Shown: positions 1 through 15,300 of the stretch, in pieces
Layout: each line of letters opens with the position of its first letter
Numbering within the stretch: the first letter of the stretch is position 1
Source: Spirodela intermedia
Taxonomy: Eukaryota > Streptophyta > Magnoliopsida > Alismatales > Araceae
Length of the DNA: 64,000 bases
Reading direction: 5' to 3'
Assembly (NCBI GenBank): GCA_902729315.2
Contig: LR746273.1
Location: forward strand, 5,309,001-5,373,000
Notes under the pieces: generated by a model
Database searches by the model: none
What the model was told of the DNA's origin: nothing
The model's input: the letters and a program-made list of their open reading frames with translations, nothing else
Program-made: the position numbers and the translations under genes

Positions 1-1281
1 GTCACTCTCTCACACATCTACATCCTCTTAAGGTGAATTGCCCTATTGGATTCTTGACTCAGGTGCTATTGACCATAATAAAATTATATCTAATAATTTT
101 ATATCTTTATTCTAGTCATCCTGGTGTTTGTACTATCACCCTAATGAATGATTCTACCACACTTGTCACAAGTTTAGGATCTATATTGTAGAAGTCCCTT
201 TATGATTTGAAGCAATCTCCTCGAGCATGGTTCAGTTGATTTAACAATACTATGAGTGAGTTTGGTTTTCAAAGATGTGGTGTTGGCCACTCTTTCTTTT
301 ATCAACACTCCTCAACCAAGTGTATCTTATTACTTGTCTATGTTGATGACATAGTTATCACTATGAGTGATTCTATTGATATATCTCAACTCAAGACCTT
401 TTTGTAGGCCAGTTTGCTACCAAACGTCTAGATAATCTCAAGTTCTTTCTTGGTATAGAGGTTGCATGTTATAAGGAAGGCATTGTGATTAATCAATAGA
501 AGTGTATACATGATCTACTTGAAGAGACAAGTATGATTGGAGCAAAACTAACGACCACTCGTATAGATCCCCACTTAAAGTCATCTCATATAGAAGGAGA
601 ACTATTAGACGATCCAAGAAGATATTGGTGCCTTGTTGGGAAACTCTACTAAACTATCACTCGACCAAATATCTCATTTGCTACAAGTCTTGTAAGTCAG
701 TTTAGTGATCGACCTCATAGTGGGCACTTCGCAACCATTAAACAAATTCTACGATATCTGAAAAACAAATCCAAGCCAAGGATTATTGTACAAGCACCAT
801 GGTCATCTTAACATCCAGGGTTTTTTTATGGCGATTGGGCTAAAAGCAATACAGACAAGACATCTATAATTGGTTATTGCATTTCACTTGATGGCAATCT
901 TATTTCTTGAAAGAGCTATAAACAATCAGTCTCATGATCCAATGTGGAGTCTAAATACAGAGTACCACATGTGAGCTCATTTGGATTTGAAATTTTTTAG
1001 AGGCACTCAAGCTTCCTCCTCTTGGCCCTATGGAACTTTGATGTGACAATCAAGCTGCCATCCACATTACATCTAATCCTTTCTTCCACGAGCACACAAC
1101 CATATCAAAGTTGACTATTATTTCATTCGAGAGCAACTTCAAGCTCAACACATCACTATTGCCAACATGTCATCTAAAGACCAACTTGCAAATATTTTCA
1201 CAAAATCTCTACAAGTGACGGCCATTTGTACCAAGCTTGGTGCATATATATCTATGCTCCAACTTGAGGGGGGGCCTTAAA
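1..1281 (+). mobile_element. Decayed Ty1/copia retrotransposon, internal 3' part (protease remnant fused to RT and RNase H)
   Basis: Conceptual translation of the plus strand shows a copia protease motif (WILDSGAIDH, about 47-76). It passes within about 110 bp into the reverse-transcriptase motif SLYDLKQSPRAWF (about 194-232), then LLVYVDDIVI (about 331-360) and RNase H remnants up to about 1200. The integrase that should lie between protease and RT is missing, so the copy carries an internal deletion. Stops and frameshifts are frequent, so it cannot be expressed. A polypurine run (cttgagggggggcc, 1263-1276) ends the internal region next to a probable 3' LTR. The element lies on the strand opposite to TOP3A, inside or beyond its intron 9, and runs off the left edge of the window. 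Confidence 0.85.
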
Positions 1282-1449
1282 TGTAATGGGTCATTCCTAT
1301 TAGGCTTCCCTATGTCATGGCCCATCTAGCGGGCCATCATCTAGTGGTAATGGGCCAGACATGTCGTGGCCCATTATGCTGCTTCTTGGGTTAGGATATA
1401 AACCCTAGATCGCCAACATTAGTTCATGGAATCAAGATTTCCACCTACA
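1282..1449 (+). repeat. Probable 3' LTR of the left-edge copia element
   Basis: This segment starts with TGTAATGGG just after the polypurine tract and ends with CACCTACA, giving short TGTA..TACA inverted ends. A TATA-like stretch (ggatataaac, near 1393-1402) lies inside. The partner 5' LTR is outside the window, so the 168-bp length and the right border are inferred from the ends only. Confidence 0.5.
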
Positions 1450-3368
1450 GTGACAAAGTGTTAAAAAGGAAAGGAAGGTCTAAAATAAATAATGCTGCCA
1501 TGATGTTACTGCAGACACAGGCAGAAAGCAAATAGGCCATAGGATTTCGGGCTCAGCAGCTTGTTTAACAAAATGTAAAAAATATTTTCAACATTTCTTA
1601 CAAAAATACAGGGAAATTAAAGAGCTTTCGTCAAAGAACACCAAATTTTGGTCAAGTTTATAGCAACACAGATGAACACAGGGATGGGACTGTTTTTCAA
1701 GTATTCAGTCACATTAACATTCATCTGTGATAGATCAATAGGATCTCTGTTTGTAGCACTTCAGTTGTGTGGTGATCAGTGAAGGGCCTTTGTGATTCTT
1801 TTATATTAGGCCAGGTATCAAGCAATGAGCTCCTTTGTTCCTCAATATTCTTGTGACAAAGCTGTCAAACAGACTGTGGTAGAAGGCTAAATTCTTGGAA
1901 GGTATTCTAAGGGAACAGAATTCTATTATCCTAGAAAGACCATCTTTTCCATGGTGAAACAGTGTCAAGATGTGACTAGGCGATTCTAAAACTGTTTAAA
2001 GACCCAGGCAAACTCATATCTCAGAAAAAAAAAGGTATTGTGGGTGTGAACACAAGGGAAGGCAGGAAAAAACATTAGGGTTTGAAATAGGACGGTGCCC
2101 TCTCAGTTGGGAATATGCCTTGATATTGCATATATTCATTGTTGTTTAAGGATACCTTAGGTTCCTCAGAGTAAGTGACACCTGGTGTATGGTATGATCA
2201 CAAATTCTGCTTTCCGTTGTATCCACAATTTTTGTTGTTTTGGGTTACCCTACATGCAAATAGATATAGATTCCACAAAGAACAGAAACCAGAAAATGTG
2301 ATCGTATCCTATCTCAAGTACCACATATTTTCAGAAAACTAGGGTACTCTACATGCAAAATGACAACGAATGTACAAAACTGGAATGAATAATAGCATCA
2401 TTTAACCTAATATACGATATCATTCACAATAAGAAAGCTTTTTTCTTAATGTGAGAAGCTGGTTTTATGTAAAAGTGTATCTCCCAACCTACCTTTCTTT
2501 TTCATAAAAGCTGAGGTACATACAAGCCAGATTTATCTGGAACGAAAGTGAAGATGGGTGCAAAGGATTGCCTGAGATTAGATAGGTGAAGTATGCATTG
2601 GTTTTTTCTAATAGCAGAAACTGTAACCTGACATTACTGGGCAGTAGGTTTTGGAAATTGGGCATAAGCACCCATGACCGTCAAACATACTTCTAAAGGA
2701 AAGAAACATAGGACATAGAGCTTCTAATAATCTTTTAAGGCGAGATTAAGCATCTTGCAAGGTAGGATATGATGATTGATGTTCTCTAGCTTTCACCAAG
2801 GAATACCAAAAGCATTTTATGTTGCAGAAAAGGTAGTGTCATGAATGATCTCCTAACGAACAGCCTCCCAGTTCATTAGAGGGCATCTGATGACCATCAT
2901 GCCACGGTGAATTTTATTTTTTTTTGTTCAAAGACAACCAGAGGAGGTTGATGCAAGATTCAAAAGAAAAATGACAGAAGAAGAAATCCAGTTTCTTCAA
3001 GTTATCCTGGGTCGACTTGCAGAAAGATCCATGACAAGGTAAGAGGTAGACTCCTCAAGACAGAAGAACAGAGTAAGAATTAGCTTGTAGTGCTATTACC
3101 ATATCAAGGCAGATAGAGGTAAGCACTAGATGACACCTTGAAATTAATTTCTCACATCTCAACTAGAAGTGAGGAATTCTGATATTTAGAATTTACCTTC
3201 TGACATCCCCTGCATGAGATACTCTTTTACAGTCTGCAGTATTTGCTACTAAATTTACATAATGTTTGCACAAAAATGACAATGATGGCAACAACAAATG
3301 GCTAATATACCTCATTTTTCACAAAACTTGTCAACATTAACACTTGACACAAATAAAAGGTTACATAC
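1450..3368. other. Non-coding stretch: TOP3A intron 9 (part)
   Basis: I read both strands for the next TOP3A exon, which should encode the domain following the HPPIHPTK segment, and found none. The stretch is AT-rich with only short chance open frames. It is best read as part of the intron following exon 9, extended by the copia insertion to its left. Confidence 0.6.
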
Positions 3369-6300
3369 TTTGTGATCTTCACTCCAATTGGATTCCCCAG
3401 AAGAAAATTTTGTAGGATGGATGGGTGGATGTGCCTTGTCATCATGCCCACCATTCTGAGGGTTTCTCCAGAGCCTTGCTTCGGGATCTAAAAGCCTTTG
3501 AGCATATGCACCCCATTCACGATGTGCTACTTGCTCTTGCACAATTGCCTGCATATACGAGTAATAAAATGATAAATTATGCTTTACGAAAAAAATTCCA
3601 CGAATTCTTTCCACACATAACATAAATGATTGGTACAACAGTCAAAGACAGCGCAGAAGGGAGAACAAGGATCAATTGAACGGAACAAAAGAAGCATACC
3701 TTGCCAATATTTAGAGCTACTATTTGCCTCTGCAAATTTTAGCTTCACTAGATTTAACATTTTAAATGTCTCACCAATTGTGATTCATAAGACAACATCA
3801 GAAAAACGCCCCAAATATTCATACCGAAGAGCATCCCGTGGCTTTTCCTATTTTTCCCGAGGTTAACTCAGCTTAACCATGACGTGACAACTTGACTGCA
3901 TGTGACACGAGGGTTGGCTGCTAACCACCTCCCTGGTAGGGTAGTGTGGCCATCCTCTTAAGAGAATTCAAATGACAACGCAAGTTCCCAAAGTGCGACC
4001 TGCCAGCAAGGTTAACAGTATGCATGTGGCAGAATGAGGTTAACAGGCACATCTGTTTACCTCTTTCCATGCCTGCTATGTGCTGCACATGCGCGTCATA
4101 TGCCTCTGTGAATTTGCCACACACAAACACGCCTGTGCTGCTTTGTGTTGTGCTTTGCTCAATGCTGTGTGAACATGCATGCACATGCTGAAGCATAAGT
4201 TGAGCCCATTTTGGAAGAATGCTTAGTCTGACATCTTCAAATTAAGCTTAAGGTCTCAAAAAAAATTCTTCAAACTTCGGAATAGCCTTCAATAGTATTT
4301 AAATCCTGTCCAAAATATCAAAGGAAACGATGGATTATCTTTTCCTATGCTAACTCACTCCCCTCTGATTCTATGCTTCTAGTTTTCTCTTAGGTTGACA
4401 CATTTATGATATTCCCTTCGTTTTCTTGATATATCCAACCATCCATATTTCCTATTGGGTCATTGTCTCACCGTCATCCACTTCACAGCTCTATTCCACC
4501 TTCAGTCATTTCGCATCTGAGACATTAAATGACGTTTTGATTGCCATGGATAGTAAGATTAGAATGTTACCAGACACCGGCCTAGGAAGTTGTGCTGAAG
4601 CTTTAAGAAATAAGTGATGCTGGTCAATCGAAAAACCAACCCGACCAGCATTAAATAGAGTTAACTCAGAACCACATTTCTTAGAATAGAAAATTATCTA
4701 GTCCAATAATTAAATAGATACATTCTGTGCTCACCTCTCTCGTGACCATTTACAGCCATGTTTATTGCAGCAATATTAAAGGCATTTTGTTGTAACCATT
4801 ACGGGACTATTCTTAATATCCAATCTCATACGGAAGTCAATTTCTGGTCTTTCTCAGGTGAACGACATAAAAAGGTTGCAAGCAATCAAACAGAAGCCAT
4901 TACCTCTAATACCATGTTAAGATTAGTTAGTGGCTATGAAGAGAGTAGACACATACTTCCAAAGCTTTTCTTATGGAGTAAACAACACGGAACCATTCAT
5001 GACAATAGAGCTTCAGAAAACTTAAAAAAGTTTCTGAGTCAATAGAGCTAATGTTATTTTACAAGGGACCTTAACAGTAGATCATAGTACAAGCACACAT
5101 AAAGCAACTAATATTTCTGATTCCACGTTTTAAATCGTGGGTAAACCATATCTCTTGCACTGAGCATGAGTCACTCAAGTGTCAATCAACAATTGCAATA
5201 GTTTCAGATATATTTCTCAACTGGAAATGAATAAGGTTTTAACAGCACCATGAAGATGAACCCCACAGAATAGATTACAGCAGCATCAGAGTCAAAGCTA
5301 ACTACAAACTCAAAGCTCAAATCAAGAAAAGAATTTAAAATTAAAACCGATTCCCGGCCAGAAAAATTCACAGCCCATTGAGCTACGTCCACTCGCACCT
5401 AGCCTATATTTCATCTGTAATAGCTTTTCCATTTGCAAACCATGAGCTCATCATTGTATTGAATCCATTTAATTCAACAATCTCCGAGAGATAACAGCTG
5501 AGAGTATTAATATTACATGATCCAACAACAGAAGAATAATCATGTAATACCAAAACACATATAACCATCTTCTCAGTTTCCATTGATAGAGATGGAAGAC
5601 AACCAAATGAAGAAAAAGCTATAGAAGCATGAGAACCATGAAAGCACAGTTGACAAGAATAGTAAAAATTGGCGAAGTGGCCGCATGATGACTGAACACA
5701 AAAGACATACGTGCAAATCCGTGTTAACAGAAAAGCTATCTGTCTCTGTTCGAGGATAACTAATGAATCCAGCCTGGTAAAGTTCTTCAGCTACCTGTAG
5801 ATAAAAGAACAATCATATATATGACATCAATAGGACAGAAGACAGTATTGCAACTAGTAGACAATCCAAAAGAAAAAAGGCAGATCAGAAAGCTGACAAC
5901 GTGATTGAAAAGGGATTAAAATATCGAGTAAAAATGTCCTAAATTCAAAAACATTCAGTATTTTTTATGCAAGAAAAACAAGAAGCAAAAGGAAAATTTT
6001 CACCATCTGACAGCATATTAACTGGTGTTCTGCCTTATACTGTTTATTTTATACAAATATAGTTCACTGTACTCTATGGGTAAAGCACAATTTGCTGACT
6101 CAAGTTGACTCAAGACTTCCCAAATATTGATCCAGATCGTGGATCAACAGTGTTATCAACATCCTTAACACAGCTCTTACAATAACCATCACCAAGTTAA
6201 ATTGCAGTAGACTCTTCAAGACTGTTGTACTGCGACTCACAACATGAATCCTAGCAGCTTGACTAATATCAATTTTTACTAGATTATTCCTATGGTTTCC

Positions 6301-9300
6301 ATGTCATGCTCAAAACAGTGCAAGGTGTGCCACTCAACTGCATATGAAAAGGAGATGGCACCTAAACCTTTTGAATTTCTACTGAAAACCATATAACAAC
6401 TCATTAAGTGTTCTAAACCAACTTATTGCAGAATCAAACTTGCTCAAGTTATGGCATAGAACCCTTGTCAACAAATCTTACAGGGTCAGAAATAAGATGT
6501 ATAATATTACATTCGTTAATATATATAGGTTATTTTCTTTCTAACTTTTCACAGTAACCAAAAAATCAAATAGGCAGAAACGATTTTCAAACATTTGGAA
6601 CCATCGTTCTAAGGAATTGAAGCCAAGTCCCAGAGGACTTCAAATTTGAGCAATTATTATTAATCAAAAAATTCTATTCATACATTTATTTTATAATTTA
6701 TCATCCATAATTTTTAAGAACTATTTTTTTCAAGGTTTTAAATGAATACACTTGGAACAAAGATAAAGGTAATTATGTGAGTAGTCAACTATCTATCAGA
6801 CTCAAAAACTTTAAGAAATTAATTTTCCATCTAAATGATGAACTGTCAAGTGATTAAGACAGAAAATTTTAAATATATAAATTCAGTTTTGATTTATTTG
6901 ATTGAGATATAGCATAAATTAGTTGCATTTGTTAACATTCAAATGTTTTGCAGCTGTAGTCATCTAGTTCACAGTGTAGTTTCCGGAATGCTTAGAGACT
7001 CAAAGAGCAACTTAGAAATATTATTCTCCACTATTCTTCTAAAACATCTACCATGGGTTATGAGTACTCTGCATACAACAATGCAAGACGCATCAACTAT
7101 TCGATTTCCCACTAGTAAAGGTGATACTATATTTGTCAGTGTCATTGTAGAAATCCTCTTCGAGATATAACTTATCTTTTATTTGAACTTCATCCACATA
7201 TTTGTCTAAAAAATATTGATTTTCTTCTTACCTATGAATAATGATTTTCTTCTCAGTTAGTAAACCAATTCTTTTTTAATTTGAGTAACTCACACTGGTT
7301 GTTATCCTCGGCAGGCAAGATAAAGTTTGTCCATGTAAACTAACAGCTCTTGTACGACTAAACTGGTTGCTGACAGCTCAACAAACACAACACCCAACAA
7401 TCTCTTTTAGTGACACCATTGCAAGTCATTTTTTTTGGTTTAAGCTTCAATATGAGTCTACAACTATTTATGTAAGCTTCACACACAGAATACAAGAAAT
7501 TTTGAAGGGGTTTTCTTTAATGCAAGGCCTTCTTTACTCCTTGACCGTTTCCTCAAGCATTCCACTAGGTTAACATTTAACCTTCGTTTACAAGTTGCCC
7601 ACCTTAAATGTTAACCACACATTTTCCAGTAACACGAGCACCCAATACAAATTTAAAAGCATGATGTAAATATGCTGACTGTGTATTCAAGAATAGTATA
7701 AATTTAAATTTAATAAGTGGTACAAATTCAAATAAAGGTGGATGATAATACACGCTTTATTACAAACTAATACAACCACTACTGCAAACTAATACAATCA
7801 TGAAGCTTAGTAAAATATCTTAAGAAATTGTACGATAGAAATGCACATTACAAATTTAGGTTATAATGAATATTTAGACATGATAAACTCCATTTAATTG
7901 GGTTTCTCTCTAACAAGCAGGATAATAGTTAATTATTTTTCATTTTGGTTATAGTTTTAAGTGATAGTTGATATGACTTTGTAAATCTTGTCAGAAATCG
8001 TGTTGGACTTTGATCATCTCCAAATGCCTCCATTCCTTCCTTTCTGCACCAGCAATGAACACAAGAGAGAGACACGGAAAAGAAAAAGACTGAAGGCCTA
8101 AATTTCATCACACATGCCGGTTGGTATTTATACCGACCAGCTGTTATGAAATGGGAGAGGGTAAACTGGTCCGGTTCAATTTGAACCGGTTCAGTTTATT
8201 GTTTTATTACGAGGTGTGATGGACAAGAAAATAAAGGACTAAAACAGTAAATGAAAAAAATATTTTTGACACTCACCCTCAAGTTGGTGAACGGGACACA
8301 AGATGATAGAATATGTTGTTGTAAATATATTTGTGATTTGGTCAGTTGCAAGCAGATATAGAGTACATCCGTCCACTATCTATCTTCTCCTTTATAAAGT
8401 GGCAATCAATCTCTGTGTTTAGTTCTTCATACTGAACAAAGTTGTGAACAATATTAATCGCCAATTTATTATCACAACAAAGCTTCTTTGGACCATCTAT
8501 ATTGATCTTCAAATCCTTCAAAATGATATTGACCCATAGAGTCTCACAAATGCCTTGTGCCATAACACGAAATTCAACTTCTGCACTTGATCTAGCTACG
8601 ACATTTTGTTTCTATTACGAAGTCAACCGTCATTTACACAAGACGACCTAGACCCCCACATTGAGGGGGGACCACAACAGAATAATGTATTGGGGCCTAT
8701 AAATATAGAAGAGGCCGAAATAAGAAATGGGGGCAAAAAACAGAGAGTAGAGAGGGAGATTTGTCCCTGGGGAAGTCCGATTCGGGCTCTCCTGTTCTTG
8801 AGGATCGATCCGACCTCAGGAATTCACCCTACTGTCTGAGAACCTCTATGGTCTTTCCAATTTCTATTTTCAATTGTTCAGTTTAGTTCTTCTATACAAG
8901 AGAGAGTTGATTTCCTGAGTGAGCCATGTCTAAGGTAAGATTGGGGTGAAGTTTCGCCCAAGCCTCAAGAGGTTCGTAACACTGGTATCAGAGCAGACAT
9001 TCTGGTCCTTTTGCGAGAGCTCAGAGAAATTACCGCAAGCACAAGATTACAGGAGCAAGATTCTGTTCGGGGCTTAATGAGGATCAAATTAACAAGTTAA
9101 AGCAGAAATTCCTTCCAAGATCGAACTACGATGAATTCAAGAGACGAAGGTAATTCTTACAACGAATTATTTGACCGTAATTCCAGAGAGTCAAAATGTT
9201 GGAAGAAGATTGGCAGATCTACGGCAAGAAGAAAGATCTAATATAGCCTGGAACCTATCTTGATCGGCGGATGTTCACCAGATCTAAGGCACATCAGATG

Positions 9301-12300
9301 GCTTCGTTAGAAGAAGAGGTTGCATCTCTGAAACAAGGATATGCTAAGCAAGAACAATCCTTAATCGAGCAAAGAGAAAACTCAACCAAATTCTCCAAAA
9401 ATTATCCACAAGGGATCCACACTCCAACTCGCATCCAAATGAAGATCCAAGAGAGGAACCGAGGCAACCATATAATGGCACCACTAATTCAAGTCAAGCT
9501 TCACAAGATGGCCAAACATAGATAAATCAGGGGATAGAGTTAATAATTTTCCAAGGATATGGCCCTGAAGAATGGATCAAGCGTGCTGAGAGATATTTCT
9601 GCCTAAACCCTATGTCAAAACATGATAGACTCAAGCAAATTATGTTGAGTATGGAGGGGGAAGCCCTGGAATGATATATATGGATGAAAGAGAGGTTTCC
9701 ATTTCGAGATTGCCATGACTTTAAGAGTCAATTGGGGAAACAATTCAAGACATTTGAGATGGGGAGTTCACTGCAACAACTAATGAGCTTACAACAAGCC
9801 ACATCACTAAGAGAATACAAGGCCGAATTTGAACAAATTGTAACCTTTCTACCTCATATAAACACAGAAGTATTAAAAGATGCATATTTGAGGGGCTTGA
9901 AATCAGATATCAGATCGGAATTGGCAATGCATGAGCCCTTGGGACTCAGAGAAACAATGAATTTATCAATCCAAGTGAAGATTCGTCTTTGAGAAATCCG
10001 AAATAGCAGAAATAAATTCTTTGGAAAACAAGTGATTACAAAGCCTAAACCACCTCAACCTCGTTATGATTCTTGCAAAAGAGAATTCCAGAATACAACT
10101 AAAAAAGGTAATTTCAAGAAGGATTATCAAGATTCAGTTGAAGGCACATCAAAGGAAAATTCCATGACATCCAAGCCACCTTTGAGTAACCGCAAGATAC
10201 TCAAGTTGACAGATCAGGAATTTCAAAAAAGAAAAGATAAAGGATTATGCTATTACTACAATGAAAAATTCACTCTAGGGCATCGCTGGAAAAAGGAGTT
10301 GGATATTATTGTTGTGGATGAAGACCAGAAGAGTGCAGAAGATGATAGCACCAATGAAGGGTGGGAACTATTTGATCAGATTATATCCAACATGGATGAG
10401 AAGGCTTTTACTGCACACATGTCCTTAAATTCAGTCATGAGAATTATTCAGCAAGGGACTATGAAATTCTGGGGCAAAATTCATGACACCAAGGTGTCAA
10501 TATCATTGATAGTGGGGCAACTCACAATTTCTTGTACACCAAAATAATTGATAACTTATCCTTACAAATGGAGAAGCTAAATGGCTACAGCATAGTTATG
10601 AGCAACGGCAACATAGTGGCAGGTGCAGCAATTTGCAAGGCTATTCTTCTCCATGTGCAAGGTGTTTTGATAGTACAATATTCCTTACCACTAAAATTGA
10701 GTGACACGGATGTGATCCTAGGCATACAGTGGTTGAAAACTTGGGGGTGGATCCTTTCCAACTATGATAAGTTCATAATGAGGTTCATGATAGGAGGCAA
10801 AATTCACATCTTCAAAGAAGACCCTAGTATTATCAAAATCAATACATCACCAAGAAAAGTAAAGAAGGAACTTAAGAGTAGGAAGGCATATGTGGTTGAA
10901 TTGCATCACATTCACTCACATAGAGACCCTAATGCACCCAACGATTTAGAAATCAGTCTAAAACAAGAATTTCTAAAGGTTTTTGAAGTAGTGATAGGAA
11001 TGTCACTCAAGCGCCCTGTTGACTATGCCATTCATCTATTACCAGGAACAAAACCTATTAACTTGAGGCCTTATAAATACTCTCATTTTTAGAAAAATAA
11101 AATTGAGACACTCGTCCAAGAACTCATATCAACAGAAGTCATACAACCTTCACATAGTCCTTATGTGAGCCCTGCATTATTAGTCAAGAAAAAAAATGGC
11201 GGATAGAGATTTTGTACAGATTATAGAGCATTGAACCGAGCTACAATTCCTGACCAATACCCCATTCTAGTTGTAGATGAGCTGCTAGATGAATTATCTG
11301 GGAAATCAGTTTTTTCAAAACTTGATTTAAAGTCAGGATATTATCAAATCAAAATGAAAAAGAAAGATGTACCTAAGACTGTATTCAAGACTCATCATGG
11401 CCATTATGAATTTAAAGTCATGCCTTGCGAATTGTCAAATGCACCAGCAACCTTTCAATCACTAATGAACCAAATATTTCAACATCAATTGAGGTGATTC
11501 GTACTGGTTTTCTTTGATGATATACTTGTGTACAGCGTCACTGCTGCTGAACACTAGCATCATATGAGGACGGTATTTTTCATTCTCCAGCAAATTCTCT
11601 TCAAATTAATGTCAAGAAATGCAGATTTAGAGAAAGTAAACTAGAGTATTTGGGCCACTAGGTGTCGGCAGAAGGAGTAGAAGTCAATAAGGGGAAGATA
11701 TCTGCCATGACTAATTGGCCAATTCCTAAAAATCTTAAGGAACTCTGTGGGTTCCTAAGGCTCACTAGAATTATAGAAAATTTATAGCCAACTATGCTTT
11801 AATTGCGTGGCCACTAACACAATTATTAAGAAAAGATGTATTCTATTGGTCAAGAGAAGCACAAGCAGCTTTTTCTACCCTTAAACAAGTAATGACTATG
11901 GCTCCGATATTAGCATTACCAATTTTTTCATAAGAATTTATTGTGAAAACTGACGCTTTTAGATCAAGTGTTGGGGCCATTCTCATATAACAAGGGCGCC
12001 CAATAGCTTATTTCAGTCAAACACTTTCAATGAGAGCCAAATTGAAATCAGCCTATGAATGGGAGTTGATGGCTCTAATGTTGGTAGTAAGAAAATAGAG
12101 ACATTATCTTATGTATCAACATTTTATCATCAAAATAGATCAGTACAGTCTTAAATTCTTACTTGAATAGAAGGAAATCCATGTTGAATATCATAAATGG
12201 TTGGTGAAATTGATGGGCTATAGTTTTGAAATTAAATATAATGAAGGGAAAAACAATTAGGCCGCATATGCATTATCCCGATGTCCATTATTACTGCAGG

Positions 12301-15300
12301 CTGAACTAAATGAGCCAATAGCACATCACTGCATTGATCTCGAAGCTGTCTGACTAATAGCGGACCAAGACACTAGGTTTGCAGAGATTAAAACCTCCTT
12401 GTCTAAAGGAGATACAGCAAACAAATTATATTCTTTGAAGGATGGATCTTTGCTATATAAAGAAAGGTTGGTTCTGCCAACACATTCTCGTTTAATTATC
12501 AGAGTGTTACAATTAATTTATGACAGCTTGGTGAGGGGTCATTCGGGGTTTCAAAAGACATACCATAGAATTTCGCAACAATTCTATTGGCAAAGAATGA
12601 AGAAAGATATAAAGGCATATATCAACAATTACCCTACTTGTTTACAGTGCAAATCTTCTTCACTATCTCCGACAGGACTTCTACAACCATTTGCCTATAC
12701 CTACCCAAATATGAGAAGACTTTTCAATGGATTTTATTGAAGCCTTACCCAAATCATATGAATCGAATGCCATATTAGTAGTAGTGGATAGATTCAGCAA
12801 GAACAGTCATTTCATTGCCCTACATCATCCATTCTCAGCCAAGGAGGTCGCTCAACTATTCATCAAGGAAATCGTATGACTCCATGGGTTTCAAAAACAG
12901 TGGTCTCTGATAAGGGACAAATATTTTTAAGTGCATTTTGGCATGAACTACACACTACAAGGGACTGAACTCAAATTCAGCTCTTCTTACCACCCTCAAA
13001 TAGATGGACAAACTGAAGTTGTCAACAAGTGCTTAGAAAATTACATGAGATGTGCAGTATTTGATAAACCGAAGCAATGAAAATTATGGTTTCATTGGGC
13101 AGAATATAATTACGATACTTCATATCATTCTTCCACTAAAATGACTCCTTTTCGAGCAGCATATGGCAGGGACCCGTGGAAACTTATCAAATATGGAACA
13201 TCCCCTTCACCACTTGATGCTATCGATCATCAACTACTCTCGGAACAGAATGCTATCCTTAAGATTTTGAAATTCAACTTGCACAAGGCACAAGTGAGGA
13301 TGAAATTTAATACAAATAAGCATCGTTGAGAAGTTGAATTAGAGGTGGGTGATATGGTCTTCCTCAAAATCAAACCATACCAAATGAAATCTCTGGCAAA
13401 AAAGGAAATCAAGAAGATAAACCCTCACTATTTTGATCCATATCCTATTATGGAAAGAATTGGACCAGTGGCATATAAACTCCAATTGCCCAACCATTCA
13501 GTTATTCATCCGGTGTTCCATATATCCCAGCTCAAGAAGACACTCAGAACACACAGCATAAGTTAACCAATTCCCCCAACACTATCAGAAGAACAAGAAT
13601 GGATACTAATTCTAGATGGCATAAAAGCTCATAGGTCAACTCCTCAAGACACAAAGATTTTAGTTTCATGGAAACATCTTCCAAAGTTTGAATCGTTATG
13701 GATGACAGTATCAACATTCCTTCGACAATTTCCTACATCTCACCTTGTGGACAAGGTGAAACTCATGGGGGGAAGTAATGTTATAAAGCCAACTATCATC
13801 TACACAAGATGACCTAGACCCCCATGTGAAAGGGGGACCACAACAGAATAATGTACTGGGGTCTATAAATATAGAAGAGGCCAAAATAAGAAAGAGGAGG
13901 AGAAAACAGAGAGTGGAGAGGGAGATCTGTCCCTAGGGATGTCTGATTTGGGCTCTCCTATTCTTGAGGATTGATCCAACCTGAGGAACTCACCCTACTG
14001 TCTGCGAACCTCTATTGTCTTTCCAATTTCCATTTTTAATTATTCAATCTAGTTCTTCTATACAACAAAGAGTTGATTTCCTGAGTGAGCCACGTCTAAG
14101 GTAAGATTAGGGTGAAGATTCGCCCAAATCTCAAGAGGTTTGTAATAGTTTCTTACTTCTCTAAGTAATAAGATTACCTCTAAGAAATGTACAATATCTT
14201 AATGTTGATCGTTGATCTATAATAGATCTAGCATAATCTGCATCTGTGTACATTTCAAGGATTAGATAATCATATTTTTTGAATAAAAGACATTTTCCTG
14301 GTGTTCCTTTTAAAAAGTGTGGAGCACAACATGTTGCTTAGAAATATACTTATTTCAGATTGTGCATGAATTAACTAATGACACTGATTACATATGCTAT
14401 GTCTGACCATGTATATGATAGATAAATCAATTTACCTACTAGTCATTGATACATCCTTTTATCCACAGCAATGTCTTCCTCCACTAACTTGAGATTAGGA
14501 TCAATTGGAGAATTAATTGGTTTGTAGGCTATTTTTCTAGTTTCTTGTAAAAAATCTACCACATATTTTTGTTGAGATAGAAAAATAGAATTCTTATGAT
14601 AAGCAACTTCAATACTTAGGAAGTATTTTAATCTTTCTAGAATTTTCATCTCGAATTCTTGAGATAAATAGTGACTTAGAAATCTTTTTTCTACATCATC
14701 ATTTCTAGTCACAATAATATCGTCCACATATATCCCCTGAAGAAGAATGTTTGACAAATAAATTGTGATCAGCTTGACTTTGTTTGTATCCCATCTTGAG
14801 CATAACTTTTATGAATTTACCAAACCAAGCCCAAGGAGATTGTTTCAGTCCATACAATGCTTTCTTCAGCTTGCACACAATATTAGCATCTAAATTCCTC
14901 ATATCCATGTGGTACCTACATATATATTTTCTCTTTTAATTCACCATGTAAAAATACATTCTTAACATCAAATTGCTGACGATCCCAATTAGACTTAATT
15001 GTCAATGACAAGTATACTGGTTGTATTCACTTTTTCTACTAGTTCAAATGTTTCAAGATAATCAATTATATAAGTTTGTGTATATCTTTTGCAACCAGCC
15101 TAGCTTTGTGTCTTTCTATGGATCCATCTAAATGATATTTAATTGTATACACTCATTTGCCCCCAACAACTTTCTTCCCCATTGGCAGACATACAAGTTC
15201 CCAAGTGTCATTTTTTTTCAAAGCTTCCATCTCCTCATTCATAGTTTCTCATGAGTTAAAGCCTCAAAAACAGTATTTGAGATTGAGGTAGAACTTAAGT

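Larger units (their letters stand above)
8613..14147 (+). mobile_element. Ty3/gypsy chromovirus LTR retrotransposon nested inside the copia element
   Basis: A structurally complete 5,535-bp element. It has two 369-bp LTRs, a GTTTC duplication, a tRNA-Met primer site (TGGTATCAGAGC, 8983-8994) directly after the left LTR and a polypurine tract (ATGGGGGGAAG, 13765-13775) before the right LTR. Order is gag, protease, RT, RNase H, integrase, then a C-terminal chromodomain-like stretch ([16 protein letters not shown], about 13656-13705), which places it among plant chromoviruses. The size and short LTRs suggest a Reina-like or related clade, but I cannot fix the clade by eye. Frameshifts and stops are present in every domain. 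Confidence 0.95.

Noticed and set aside
2489-2671. Minus-strand frame considered as the next TOP3A exon after 3369
   Set aside because: Its translation does not resemble the topoisomerase domain expected there and it lacks suitable splice borders.
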